Source: JSC-12 sp033764965 (GTDB lineage Bacteria > Cyanobacteriota > Cyanobacteriia > Leptolyngbyales > Leptolyngbyaceae). Taken from it: 45,887 nt of DNA. The stretch spans positions 1 through 45,887 of the forward strand of contig JANRIN010000281.1 of assembly GCA_033764965.1 (NCBI GenBank). The letters are read 5' to 3'. Position 1 is the first letter of the stretch. Every line of letters begins with the position of its first letter. The position numbers and the translations under genes were made by a program. The notes under the pieces were generated by a model. That model did not search any database, was not told the origin of the DNA, and saw nothing but the letters and a program-made list of their open reading frames with translations. Shown here piece after piece: positions 8,412 to 17,297 of this stretch.

Positions 8412-9563
8412 TCAGTCACTATTTAGCTTGACTGTGAAGGTGGTCCAGCCGTCCTGACTGTGAACCGCGATCGTGCCCTTCATACGCCTAACAAGTTGGT
8501 GTACCAGGGTTAGACCCAAACCCGTTCCCCCCTGTTGCCAGGGATCAGATTTGGGTGCACGGTAGAATTTATCGAAAATGTGAGGCAGTGCAGCCGCAGG
8601 AATTTCAGCCTGATTGCGAACTGCCAAGGTAAGGATAGAACTGGCAGCAGTTGGTTGATCCGGCTTGGCGGGAGTGAGGCAACCCGTCAAAATAATGTGC
8701 CCTTCAGAAGCAGTGTATTTGCAGGCATTGTTGAGCAGTTCTGCAACAATTCTTTTCAAGCCAGCATGATCAAGCTTAAGTGGAGGGAAATTTGGCATTT
8801 GAACCCGCAGTTGTTGTTGCCGCTCCTGCACCCGCCCCTGAAATCCTTCTAGCAATCCAGGCAGCCATTCCTGAATTGAAGCCACTTCGACTGTCGCGTC
8901 CCCATTCTCGGTTGCAGCCTCTAACCGCTGAAGATCCAACAGATTGTTAATCAGTTCCGCTTCCCGATCGCACTCTGTCTCCAAAATTTTGATGTAGCGC
9001 TGTCGTTGTTCTTCGTTGGGAATACGAGTCAGCATCCGAATTGCTATTTTCATATTGGTAATGGGAATCCGCAACTCATGAGACACCATATTCAAAAAGT
9101 CATCCTTGAGTTGGCTAAGCCGTTCCAGTTCCAGAATCTGGTTTTGAGCCGTTTGATAGTCTGTCGCCAGTTGTTGGGTACGGTTTCGTTCCTTAACTGC
9201 TTCTAAGGCAGAGCGTACTGCAACCGGAATTCGGACATAGTGATTAGAAGACTTAACCAGATAATCATCCAGTCCAGCTTTCATCGCTTCTACTGCCACC
9301 TCCTGAGTGCCGCTGCCAGTAAACATAATGACGGGGCACTCAGGATAAAGCGATTTAACAATTTGCAGAACTGTGATGCCATCCGACCAGCGCAACATGA
9401 AGTCAGTAATTACCAACTCAAACTTGCCTTCTTCTATCGCTCGATCAAACTCTTGTTGATTAGTAATTTCTTGAATGAAGTAATCTGGGAATTCAAGCTG
9501 CAATCGCCTCAAGATCAAGGCGCGATCGCCAGGATTATCATCAATTAAAAGAAAGTGAGGCAT
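8412..9563 (-). CDS. Receiver-histidine kinase hybrid
   Basis: A 383-residue cytoplasmic protein. The N-terminal receiver domain (about 1-125) has acidic residues in LLIDDN, phospho-acceptor D54 (VITDFML) and a conserved Lys in DYLVKS. A short coiled-coil linker leads to a HisKA domain with H162 (MVSHELRIP) and a HATPase_c domain (about 260-380) with an N-box (ELLNNACKYT), a degenerate G1 box and GTGLGLTLVHQ. It probably receives phosphate from another kinase and signals onward, since it has no membrane or sensor domain. The ATG at 9563 is preferred over an upstream TTG at 9578, because the receiver beta-strand starts right after it. It is the last of three two-component genes in the same direction, so it may be part of a phosphorelay with them. 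Confidence 0.88.
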   Translation of the reverse strand: MPHFLLIDDNPGDRALILRRLQLEFPDYFIQEITNQQEFDRAIEEGKFELVITDFMLRWSDGITVLQIVKSLYPECPVIMFTGSGTQEVAVEAMKAGLDDYLVKSSNHYVRIPVAVRSALEAVKERNRTQQLATDYQTAQNQILELERLSQLKDDFLNMVSHELRIPITNMKIAIRMLTRIPNEEQRQRYIKILETECDREAELINNLLDLQRLEAATENGDATVEVASIQEWLPGLLEGFQGRVQERQQQLRVQMPNFPPLKLDHAGLKRIVAELLNNACKYTASEGHIILTGCLTPAKPDQPTAASSILTLAVRNQAEIPAAALPHIFDKFYRAPKSDPWQQGGTGLGLTLVHQLVRRMKGTIAVHSQDGWTTFTVKLNSD

Positions 9564-9733
9564 GAGAACAAAGAGCAAATAATCATTTCAAGGCTTGTAC
9601 TTAAAACAAACGCTGTACCAAGGAAGATATAGGTTTCATTCAAGTGCAATGAACAAACCGAATTAAATGTTTACGATAGCAATTTGAGCGAACTTCCACT
9701 TCTCTCTAAAGAGATGTTGTTTCTAGAGCAGCT

Positions 9734-10186
9734 TTAAACTGTTCCCAATTGCGGCTTTTCATTCAGAATCAACCAATGTAAATTCAAAGTGCCCACAATT
9801 TGAACCAAATCATCAAACATGACAGGCTTCACCATATAAGCATTGGCACCTAAGTCATACACACGATTAATATCGATATACTCTCTCGATGCTGTTAAAA
9901 CAACGACAGGAATACGTTTGAGGATAGGTTGCTGCCTTAGCCATTGCAACACTTCTGCCCCAGAGCGGCGAGGCAGTTTGAGATCCAGCAGAATTAGCAC
10001 AGGTAGGGGATGCTGGGCGCGATCGTTGTACGGCGCTGCCCCAGATAAATAGGCAACTGCTTCATCCCCATTGCTCACGGTATGCAAGGGAGCGGTTATG
10101 GTAGCCTTACGGAAAGCCCGTCGAATCAGCAACACATCATTCGTGCTATCTTCAACCAGCAAAATGGGAGTAATGTCAGAATTCAT
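9734..10186 (-). CDS. Single-domain response regulator (Rcp1-like)
   Basis: A 150-residue stand-alone receiver. The acidic pair is E12-D13 (LLVEDSTND), the phospho-acceptor is D68 (ILLDLKLPR), the switch Thr lies in VVLTAS, and K120 is in YMVKPV. The long insert between beta2 and the D68 strand and the C-terminal alpha5 extension are those of the Rcp1 family, which usually serves cyanobacterial phytochrome-like kinases. The kinase gene lies 47 bases upstream in the same direction and is the likely partner. There is no output domain, so the protein should act by protein contact or phosphotransfer. Confidence 0.9.
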   Translation of the reverse strand: MNSDITPILLVEDSTNDVLLIRRAFRKATITAPLHTVSNGDEAVAYLSGAAPYNDRAQHPLPVLILLDLKLPRRSGAEVLQWLRQQPILKRIPVVVLTASREYIDINRVYDLGANAYMVKPVMFDDLVQIVGTLNLHWLILNEKPQLGTV

Positions 10187-10233
10187 ATACGCTCTGGTTT
10201 CCAGTCATCATCCGACCGCGAAATGAAATTAGA

Positions 10234-12393
10234 TTAAACAGAATCAACCAGGGGTAAAGCAATCCAGAATCGACTTCCCTGTCCCAGCCAAGACTCTACG
10301 CCAACTCTACCACCCATCCGCTCTATCCCCTTGTCAACTATTGCTAAACCAATTCCCGTGCCGGAATAGGCTTCCACCCCATGCAATCGTTCAAACACAC
10401 GAAAAATCCGACTTTGATGCTCTGGCGCAATACCGATACCATTGTCGCGAATACTCAAGTATGCCCAGTTTGCATCTAAAAAAAACTCTATGGCAATTTG
10501 GGGCTGGATTCCCGGTTCTACAAATTTCAAGGCATTACTAATCAGATTCATGACAATTTGAATCAGAGTGGTGCGATGAGCCAGGACTGTTGGGAGGTTG
10601 GGCGCAACGGTGATGTTTGCAGCATAGGCTTGAATTTGATTGGTTAACTGCTGGAGCGCGGTAGGAACAATCTCGTTTAAGTCCGTTGGAAAGAGATGAA
10701 TTTGGGTTCGGGTCAGGCGGCTATATTGCAACAAGTCGTTAATCAAGTTGTCCATCTGCACCGCACTTTCATGGATGCTTTGCATATAAGTGTGTGCCAT
10801 TTCATCTAGCAGATCACCGTAATCCTCCTGCAAAGCCTGGGCAAACCCCTGCATAACTCGCAACGGTGCCCGTAGATCATGGGATACGGAATAGGTAAAA
10901 GCTTCTAACTCTTGATTAATTTCTTCTAGTTGCGCCGTTCGTTCTGCTACTCGTTGTTCTAAGGTGGCGTTCAGTTGGCGCAGGGATTGTTCGGCTTGCT
11001 TGCGATCGGTCACATCCACGCCAATTCCCCAACTAACCCAACCTGGAATCGGGAATAACTCGGAAATGTTAGACCAGGCAACAGTGCGAGTGCTGCCATC
11101 TTTACAGGTGATATCCCATTCCCAATTACGGTAGTTGTTCCCTTGTTCTGCCCAGGCTACCAGCATTTTTTGCCGATAGGTGGTTTCAGGGTAAAGAGCT
11201 TCCATAATGGCTGAATTTTGGATGACTTCAGAGGCGAGAAATCCGGTTACTCTTTCACATTCCTGGTTCCATACAATGATGTTTCCAGAGCCATCAAAGG
11301 CATCCAGCATGACGGGCATATCTTGCAACACCTGGCGAAGATGTTCCTCACTCTGGCGTAATGAAAGTTCTATTTGTTTGCGATCGCTAATATCTTGAAT
11401 CACTGAAATAAAGAATTTTGGCTGTCCGTTTACGTCTCGCAGCAGCGCAACCGTTAAGTCAACCCAAATTAAAGACCCGTTTTTGTGAATGTATCGTTTT
11501 TCTAGGACATAGGTTTTTATTTCACCAGCCAAGAGTTTATTAACATAACTTAAATCCACGTCTAGATCTTCGGCGTAGGTAATCTCTTGAAACGTTTTTG
11601 TGAGTAATTCTTCTTGGTTGTACCCTACAATCTCACAAAGTTTTCGATTAACCCGTTGCCAGGAACCATCCAGATTAACGTGTGCAATGCCGACTGCTGC
11701 TTGATTAAACGTTGTTTTGAATAAGTGTTCACTCTCTCGCAAACGTATTTCAGCGACTTGGCGCTCCATTTCACTGCGGGTATGCATCCAGGAGATCAAG
11801 CCTAGCAATAATAAGCTGGCTCCTGACACTAAAGTAAAGGTAATTAGGGTGATATTGAGGCTAGTTTGAGATGCTTGCTGTTGTTGGGCTAATCGCTGAT
11901 TTTCTTGAGTTTGAATTTCAGCAATTGTTTGGCGAACCTGCCGCATGAGCTGTCTGCCGCGATCGGTTTGCACAATCTTTAAGGCTGCATCCAACCCTTG
12001 AGTTCGACGGAGTTGAATCGTTTCTTCTAACTCTGCTTGTTTGGCAGCGATCGCCTTTTTAATTGCTTGCATTTGCTGAGAATGCGCCTGTATAACCTTC
12101 GGATTTTGTTGCAGTTCTTGAACCTGCTGTCCAATTTGAGCGATTGCAGCCTTGTAGGGTTCCAAATACTTTTCTTTGCCAGTTAACAAATAGCCTCGCT
12201 GCCCGGTTTCTGCATCTTTTAAGGTTGAAAGAGTCTGCTCAAGCATTTTTAAGGTTTGATTGCTTTGAGCCACTGCCTGAGAAATTTCATAAAGGTGCAG
12301 AATATTGCGATAAGACACGATCGCATTAACCAGAAGCAGTAGAAGTGTTGCTCCCAGTCCCATATTCATTTGCCATGCGTACCATCGCTGCAT
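10234..12393 (-). CDS. CHASE3-PAS-PAS sensor histidine kinase
   Basis: A 719-residue membrane kinase. Transmembrane segments near 12-29 and 180-203 flank a helical extracytoplasmic CHASE3 domain with the GQRGYLLTG motif. Two PAS/PAC units follow (about 215-340 and 350-470; PAC ends such as VIQDISDRKQ and GVDVTDRKQ), then a coiled coil, HisKA with H505 (SVSHDLRAP) and HATPase_c with N-box MNLISNALKF, DNGIGI and GTGIGLAIV. The phytochrome-kinase-type HisKA (SHDLRAPLR) matches the Rcp1-like regulator downstream, 47 bases after its stop. No bilin-binding GAF domain is present, so light sensing is not implied. The signal is unknown. Confidence 0.88.
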   Translation of the reverse strand: MQRWYAWQMNMGLGATLLLLLVNAIVSYRNILHLYEISQAVAQSNQTLKMLEQTLSTLKDAETGQRGYLLTGKEKYLEPYKAAIAQIGQQVQELQQNPKVIQAHSQQMQAIKKAIAAKQAELEETIQLRRTQGLDAALKIVQTDRGRQLMRQVRQTIAEIQTQENQRLAQQQQASQTSLNITLITFTLVSGASLLLLGLISWMHTRSEMERQVAEIRLRESEHLFKTTFNQAAVGIAHVNLDGSWQRVNRKLCEIVGYNQEELLTKTFQEITYAEDLDVDLSYVNKLLAGEIKTYVLEKRYIHKNGSLIWVDLTVALLRDVNGQPKFFISVIQDISDRKQIELSLRQSEEHLRQVLQDMPVMLDAFDGSGNIIVWNQECERVTGFLASEVIQNSAIMEALYPETTYRQKMLVAWAEQGNNYRNWEWDITCKDGSTRTVAWSNISELFPIPGWVSWGIGVDVTDRKQAEQSLRQLNATLEQRVAERTAQLEEINQELEAFTYSVSHDLRAPLRVMQGFAQALQEDYGDLLDEMAHTYMQSIHESAVQMDNLINDLLQYSRLTRTQIHLFPTDLNEIVPTALQQLTNQIQAYAANITVAPNLPTVLAHRTTLIQIVMNLISNALKFVEPGIQPQIAIEFFLDANWAYLSIRDNGIGIAPEHQSRIFRVFERLHGVEAYSGTGIGLAIVDKGIERMGGRVGVESWLGQGSRFWIALPLVDSV

Positions 12394-12434
12394 ACATAGA
12401 CCAAATCTAACGGCAGAAGCTCAGGGCAAAGGAG

Positions 12435-13304
12435 TTAAAGTAAAAACTCCTCGATCGCGCCTGCCACTCCATCCATTTCTACATCTGGTGCAATCCAGTT
12501 GGCAACTGCTTTCACTCCATCCGGCGCGTTCCCCATCGCGACCCCAATGCCAGCGTATTGAATCATTTCCAGGTCATTGAAGTTGTCCCCCACAACCATC
12601 ACATTGTCTGGCTGAAGCTTTAAATACTCCTCGGCTAAGTACTGCACGGCAGTGCCTTTATTCACTAGAGGATGGGTTGCTTCAAAGAAGGTTGCCACTG
12701 ATTTCGTGAGATACAGATCGGTGGGCAAGTATTTTTGCCGTAAATTCATCAGTAAAGTATCAATTAAATCAACATCTTCTGCCAGCGCTAACACTTTGGT
12801 GGGTTCCTGATGGAGCGTCGTGCGGAGATCGCCCACCGCGATCGCTGAAATGGTCGATCGGCTGAGATAGTCTTCGGTTTCGCGTGTCATTTCACGCACA
12901 TAAAGCTGGTCATTAATATAAAAGTGAACGGATAACTGAGAACGCAATGCTGGTTGTTCAAAGTAGTCTAGCAACTCCGCCGCGAGAGATTGGGGAACGG
13001 TCCAATGGCGATGAATTGTGGCGGTGATGGGGTCTTTAATTAAGGCTCCCTGGTACACCATTAAGGGTAAGGTTGCCCCCAAATCTTGATAAAAACGCAG
13101 CGCAGACTGATAGGTTCTGCCCGTGGCGATCGCCACCTGAATCCCCTTTGCTTGCACTGCTTTGACCGCTTTTTTAACCGGTTCTCGAATCTCATTGGAC
13201 TGCCCCGCGATCGTGCCGTCAATGTCTAAAACCAGTAGCTGAATATCCTTGACTGAGAGTTCACCAACGGAGCTTGATTGACGGCGGGTAACAGGTTGTT
13301 GCAT
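12435..13304 (-). CDS. HAD superfamily IIB (Cof-type) phosphatase
   Basis: A 289-residue soluble phosphatase. Motif I is LDIDGT with nucleophile D27 and acid/base D29, motif II is in AIATGRTY, the IIB cap domain covers about 100-200, and motif III/IV is VVGDNFNDLEMI with the conserved K-G-T-A before it (NKGTAVQYL). Cof-type enzymes remove phosphate from sugar phosphates, nucleotides or cofactors such as FMN. The substrate cannot be read from the sequence. The first 18 residues are polar and outside the domain, so the true start could lie a little inside. It is transcribed divergently from the DUF2085 gene across about 70 bases. Confidence 0.82.
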   Translation of the reverse strand: MQQPVTRRQSSSVGELSVKDIQLLVLDIDGTIAGQSNEIREPVKKAVKAVQAKGIQVAIATGRTYQSALRFYQDLGATLPLMVYQGALIKDPITATIHRHWTVPQSLAAELLDYFEQPALRSQLSVHFYINDQLYVREMTRETEDYLSRSTISAIAVGDLRTTLHQEPTKVLALAEDVDLIDTLLMNLRQKYLPTDLYLTKSVATFFEATHPLVNKGTAVQYLAEEYLKLQPDNVMVVGDNFNDLEMIQYAGIGVAMGNAPDGVKAVANWIAPDVEMDGVAGAIEEFLL

Positions 13305-13377
13305 GGTTAGAGAGGAATTAGAGCTATCGAGAACTACTTTACTAGGACTTTGTCCATTTACCTGTTACCTAGCTGTC

Positions 13378-13893
13378 ATGACAAAATCTGTTCTGCAATT
13401 CCCCTCCAAATCTCGTCAGCCCTTGCAATGGCGCAACACGATCGCAGATATTCTCCTGATTGGGTTGGTGAGTGGTCCTGTGGCAGCCCCCTTTTTAGCC
13501 GGATGGAACATTTTTCCGCTGCCACTCATTGCCAGCATTATTTACTTTATGGGCAGTCATGTTTGTCCCCAACCGGAGATGGGACTAATGCTAAACTCGC
13601 CCCACTTAATGTCGGTGTGTATGCGCTGCTATGGGGTGTTGCTGGCACTGGTAACTACGCGACTATTGTTCAGCCGAGATCGGGGAACAGGATTCTACTG
13701 GCTGAAGCAGTATCGCTTCCAGGGAGCCACGATCGCCACGATTCTCACCGCTGCCTACTTGTTTGAAATGCTGGCTGAATTGTGGGGTTGGTGGAGCTAC
13801 AACAATTTTACAGTCACGCTATTTGGGTTTTTGACTGGCTTAGGCATCGGCTTATTCCTCACCCCCGTTGTGTATGTCAGGCGCTATCCATAA
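13378..13893 (+). CDS. DUF2085 family membrane protein
   Basis: A 171-residue protein with four or so transmembrane segments (about 23-45, 50-62, 83-100, 118-140 and 145-165). It carries the DUF2085 signature: a CPQ motif followed by SVCMRCYG, that is, an HxCPQ...CxRCxG cysteine arrangement. The function of the family is unknown. The conserved cysteines suggest metal binding or redox chemistry at the membrane. I start it at the ATG at 13378, because the 25 residues upstream in frame (from 13303) overlap the divergent HAD gene's start and do not look like part of the domain. Confidence 0.78.
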   Translation: MTKSVLQFPSKSRQPLQWRNTIADILLIGLVSGPVAAPFLAGWNIFPLPLIASIIYFMGSHVCPQPEMGLMLNSPHLMSVCMRCYGVLLALVTTRLLFSRDRGTGFYWLKQYRFQGATIATILTAAYLFEMLAELWGWWSYNNFTVTLFGFLTGLGIGLFLTPVVYVRRYP

Positions 13894-13956
13894 ACGATCA
13901 TCCACCATTCACCATCGGTTTTTCGTGATTCTTCTTGTATGCTTCTACGACTGGGG

Positions 13957-13994
13957 AATGGATTAGAAATGTGGGTTTCGACTCCGCTCAACCC
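13957..13994 (-). repeat. 38-bp repeat (copy 2, inverted relative to 123-160)
   Basis: Read on the minus strand, this is 33/38 identical to 123-160, including an uninterrupted 24-base identity. It lies in the spacer between the DUF2085 and SafE-like genes, with no transposase nearby, so it is a solo copy. Flanking sequence to about 14034 contains further short inverted segments (CGTGT ... ACACG). Confidence 0.6.
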
Positions 13995-14160
13995 TTACCT
14001 AACCGTGTGTTGAGCAAAGCCGAAACACAGATCTAACACGCTACCGTCGCAGACATACTGTAAGCAAGACAAGTTTGACAGGCTGTCTATTGACAGAAGC
14101 CCCGCCCTATCGTGAGGATTGGAAAGCTGAAGTTAACCGGGGTGTTCACAGCGCGATCGC

Positions 14161-15366
14161 ATGATTGATTTGCTTTTAATGGCTGCATTGGGCTTTTTGG
14201 GTAGCTTTGGGCATTGCGTGGGAATGTGCGGTCCAATTGCCACAGCGTTTTCCCTGTCGTTGCATCCAGCCCCAGCCGCCTCCTGGCAGCGGCAAGTTTG
14301 TTTTCATGGATTGCTCAACCTGGGACGCATTGTGAGTTACGCCCTGGTGGGAGCGGGTATTGGGGCAGTGAGTTCAGTTCTGGTGGCGGGGGGCTATCTG
14401 GCTGGGGTTGGCAGCGGATTGCGACAGGCGATCGCCATCCTCACCGGATTGCTCCTGATCTGGTTTGGGCTGGTGCAGATTCGTCCAGAGATTCTACCCA
14501 AATTGCCCATCCTGCATCCCCTGACTCAAGGACACCAACACCTCAGCAAAGTCATGATGCGCCTTTCCACCACCTCTTCCTGGTGGACCCCTGCCCTGCT
14601 AGGGATGTTATGGGGGCTGATCCCCTGCGGTTTCTTGTATGTTGCCCAACTGAAAGCCGCCGAGACTAGCGATCCTTGGCAGGGTAGCGCCATCATGCTG
14701 GCGTTTGGGCTGGGAACGCTGCCGACTATGCTGGGCGTTGGGGTATCGGCGGGAATGCTCAGTCGCGATCGCCGCAGTCAACTGTATCGCCTGGGGGGGT
14801 GGCTCACCCTGACGATCGGTATCCTCACTTTACTTAGAAGTGGGGACATGGTGGATTTCACCGGATACGCGGCGTTACTCTGTTTGATGCTGGCATTGAT
14901 TGCTCGTCCCATCAGTCGGTTGTGGTCGCCTCTGTTGCAGTACCGTCGCGCATTGGGGGTGGGGGCATTTGTGCTGGCACTGGCGCACATGGCACATATG
15001 CTAACGATGGGCTGGAACCCCGCTGCACTGCCGTTTTTGCTCCCCCATTTACAGGTCGGAGGATGGGCAGGGATCGCCGCGATCGGGCTGATGCTTCCGT
15101 TGGTGTTGACCAGCAGCGATCGTGCCCAAAAACACCTCAACCAACGCTGGCGGCAACTTCATCTCTTAAGCGTCCCGGTCTATGTTTTAGCTGTGGTTCA
15201 CACGATTTTGCTGGGAAGTCGGTATTTGGGTAGTTTTGATGGGTCTGCGAAAAATTGGTGGATGGCGGGTGGGATGGGGGCGATCGCATTGTTAACCCTA
15301 CTGATTCGCAGACAGTGGTTTTGGTCGTTATTCTCTTTGGAGCGGTTCTATGCCTCGCCAAAATAA
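14161..15366 (+). CDS. SafE/UreH-like membrane domain fused to ferric-reductase-like domain
   Basis: A 401-residue polytopic membrane protein. The N-terminal half (about 1-225) is a six-segment SafE/UreH/DsbD-like domain with the conserved GHCVGMCGP motif near residues 18-26 and the paired WGLIPCGFLY motif near 155-164. These two cysteine motifs define the family and are thought to handle metals or redox equivalents across the membrane. The C-terminal half (about 235-395) has five or six helices with histidines spaced as in ferric-reductase/MsrQ-like cytochrome b domains (ALAHMAHML and VYVLAVVHTILL). The fusion suggests electron or copper transfer across the cytoplasmic membrane. The stop overlaps the start of the next gene by 17 bases, so the two are translationally coupled. 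The start is an ATG directly after a GCGATCGC, with no clear Shine-Dalgarno sequence. Confidence 0.75.
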   Translation: MIDLLLMAALGFLGSFGHCVGMCGPIATAFSLSLHPAPAASWQRQVCFHGLLNLGRIVSYALVGAGIGAVSSVLVAGGYLAGVGSGLRQAIAILTGLLLIWFGLVQIRPEILPKLPILHPLTQGHQHLSKVMMRLSTTSSWWTPALLGMLWGLIPCGFLYVAQLKAAETSDPWQGSAIMLAFGLGTLPTMLGVGVSAGMLSRDRRSQLYRLGGWLTLTIGILTLLRSGDMVDFTGYAALLCLMLALIARPISRLWSPLLQYRRALGVGAFVLALAHMAHMLTMGWNPAALPFLLPHLQVGGWAGIAAIGLMLPLVLTSSDRAQKHLNQRWRQLHLLSVPVYVLAVVHTILLGSRYLGSFDGSAKNWWMAGGMGAIALLTLLIRRQWFWSLFSLERFYASPK

Positions 15367-15997
15367 AATTTACACGGGTCTGATACAATCCCTGCCCCAA
15401 AGCATTTCGTTGCTCGTAGTGCTATTGCTGGCATTGCCCGCCGCCGCCCACAAAACAGAAGTGTCCGGTGATGTCGCTGGCATTTGGCACGTCGAACCCA
15501 ACCACAGCCCCAAGGCGGGAGAACCCGCGCAAGTGTGGGTTGCGCTCACCCAACGCGGCGGCAAAATTATTCCGCTGAACGAGTGTGACTGTCGGCTGCT
15601 GATCCGGCAGGACAGTAAAACCAAGTCGGCAACAGTGCTGGAACCGCCCCTAAAACCCACCGCTGCCGAAACCTATCAAGGCATTCCTGGCGCAACTGTC
15701 ACTTTCCCTGAACTGGGGCAGTATCAACTGAAGCTCACAGGCAAGCCCAAAGCGGGTGCCAACTTTCAACCGTTTGAACTAACCTACGCCGTCACCGTTG
15801 CGAGAGGAACTACAACCCCAGCAACTGAGCCGATCGCCCAACCCTCAACTGCCCCCCCGGAAAGCCCCGCAGCAACATCGCAATCCGCCCGTCAGGATGG
15901 ACTCGCTGCAAAAGGATTGATTGGCTTAGGGGCGATCGCCTTGGTCAGCGCCATCATCACCTTCGCCCTATGCCAGCGCAAGGTGACAAAGTTATAG
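15350..15997 (+). CDS. Secreted, C-terminally anchored protein of unknown function (partner of the SafE-like protein)
   Basis: A 215-residue protein. A signal peptide covers about 1-35 and ends in a LPAAAHK-type site. An all-beta domain follows (about 36-145) with one CDC motif (NECDCRLL) and a conserved HVEPNHSPKAGEP start. Next come a Pro/Thr/Ala-rich linker (about 148-180) and one transmembrane helix near the C-terminus, ending in basic QRKVTK. The fold resembles FixH/YtkA or CopC-like periplasmic domains in overall pattern, but I cannot assign it. It overlaps the SafE-like gene, so it is likely a periplasmic partner of that membrane protein, for example a metal-delivery or redox module (inference). 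Confidence 0.65.
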   Translation: MPRQNKIYTGLIQSLPQSISLLVVLLLALPAAAHKTEVSGDVAGIWHVEPNHSPKAGEPAQVWVALTQRGGKIIPLNECDCRLLIRQDSKTKSATVLEPPLKPTAAETYQGIPGATVTFPELGQYQLKLTGKPKAGANFQPFELTYAVTVARGTTTPATEPIAQPSTAPPESPAATSQSARQDGLAAKGLIGLGAIALVSAIITFALCQRKVTKL

Positions 15998-16003
15998 TTC
16001 TTT

Positions 16004-17134
16004 TTATACTGCCAGCGAACTATCCTGAGTTTTTGCTCCTTCAATGCTGGTGTGGTCTTCCAGGTAATCCAGCAGTTTCAGAAAATCGGTGCGGGGTAGC
16101 GATCGTCCCCCCACTTCGCGAAATGCCAGTTGGGGCTTGCCATTTTCCACAATGTGATAGCCCCAGTAGAGCAATTGCTTGCTGTAGCGAATGGCAACTT
16201 TGTCTGGATCGATGTAGTGACAATGGCTATCACCCGCCATCATGGTCTTAAATTCAGTCTTCAGCAGGTCATTCAAGATGCCATTTCGCCGATCTTCCTC
16301 GCTGTGATAGTTATTGATCAGCACGAATAATTCAGCTACTTCATTCAAGCGGCGTAGGGCAGAGAAGGTGCGCTTAATCACATCTGCATTTTTGTTGATT
16401 CCTAAAGGATTCAGGGTGGTGGGAATAATGCAATAGTCAAACTTGCGTAGAAATTCCTCTGGATTCGCGTCGTACTCTGGGCTGCAATCACAAATGACAA
16501 TTCGTGCATCGGGATATTCTTCCTCGTTCCACTCACTGTAATTGAGGACAGTAATGGTTGCGCCCAACTGTCCTTTGGGTCCAGGCAGATACACGCCATC
16601 CCCTAACAACTTGCGGAGGTTGCTCTGGCGATCGAGGTCAATCAACACCACGTCATAGCCATTCAGGGCAAATGCTCCCGCCAGGTGAGCACTGATGGTT
16701 GTCTTCCCTACGCCCCCTTTGCAAGTAAACACGCCAATGTAAGTCAGTTGGGGACGAGGCGGCGGTGGGGGAATTTCGCCATCTTCCCAAATAATTTGGT
16801 TATCTCGAAAGCTGCCCAAAGCAATATCCACTACTTCCTCAGTCCGCATAAAGGTGAAGACTGATGGGGTATAGCCCGAAGCCGAAATCAAAAACCCGCG
16901 ATTGAATCGGGCTGCCATTGGTTGCTCCAGGAAGTCGATAAACTTCTCTAGCTGCCCAGCATGGACTTTTGCCCGCTGGTTTCGCACCTGAACCGCAACG
17001 GTTTCGCCATCTCGTTCGAGTTCAATGTCGTAACCTTTAGTGCCTGCAGGGGCAAGCTTCGCGTTCCAGCCTTCTTGCTCGAAGAGACTGATGAGAACCT
17101 TCTCAAAGTCGGATGGATGCTCAAACTGTGACAT
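16004..17134 (-). CDS. Mrr-like nuclease domain fused to ParA-type ATPase
   Basis: A 376-residue soluble protein of two parts. Residues about 8-105 match the restriction-endonuclease-like (Mrr_cat) fold: F10-E11 start helix, GYD36IEL, then VQ49VR51, where active nucleases have (E/Q)xK. The lysine is replaced by arginine, so activity is doubtful. After a Pro-rich linker (about 120-128) comes a ParA/MinD ATPase with a deviant Walker A CKGGVGKTT (K139, K144), switch I DLDRQSN and Walker B-like VICDCSP. ParA enzymes dimerise on DNA or membranes on binding ATP. No ParB or replication gene is nearby, so plasmid partition is unlikely. A DNA-linked role, perhaps in defence or positioning, is an inference. 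The upstream neighbour on the same strand is an unknown 161-residue protein. Confidence 0.78.
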   Translation of the reverse strand: MSQFEHPSDFEKVLISLFEQEGWNAKLAPAGTKGYDIELERDGETVAVQVRNQRAKVHAGQLEKFIDFLEQPMAARFNRGFLISASGYTPSVFTFMRTEEVVDIALGSFRDNQIIWEDGEIPPPPPRPQLTYIGVFTCKGGVGKTTISAHLAGAFALNGYDVVLIDLDRQSNLRKLLGDGVYLPGPKGQLGATITVLNYSEWNEEEYPDARIVICDCSPEYDANPEEFLRKFDYCIIPTTLNPLGINKNADVIKRTFSALRRLNEVAELFVLINNYHSEEDRRNGILNDLLKTEFKTMMAGDSHCHYIDPDKVAIRYSKQLLYWGYHIVENGKPQLAFREVGGRSLPRTDFLKLLDYLEDHTSIEGAKTQDSSLAV

Positions 17135-17297
17135 GGGTTTATAGCGTGGCTGACGTGAACCGTACTTGCCGGAAGTAGCTGCCTTTAGAGATTATCTCAA
17201 ACCTGCCCAAAGGCAAAGTGCAGTTCACCGGACTCAGAGAGAAAATCGTAGTGTCAATACGATCGCTCTACAGTTCCTACTTTCGCTTTTCACTGTA

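Noticed and set aside
10234..12393. Kinase as a phytochrome because of its Rcp1-like partner
   Set aside because: No GAF/PHY domain or bilin-binding cysteine is present; the sensor parts are CHASE3 and PAS.
16004..17134. Plasmid partition (ParA) function
   Set aside because: No ParB-like gene, parS-type repeats or replication gene is nearby, and the protein has an extra nuclease-like domain.
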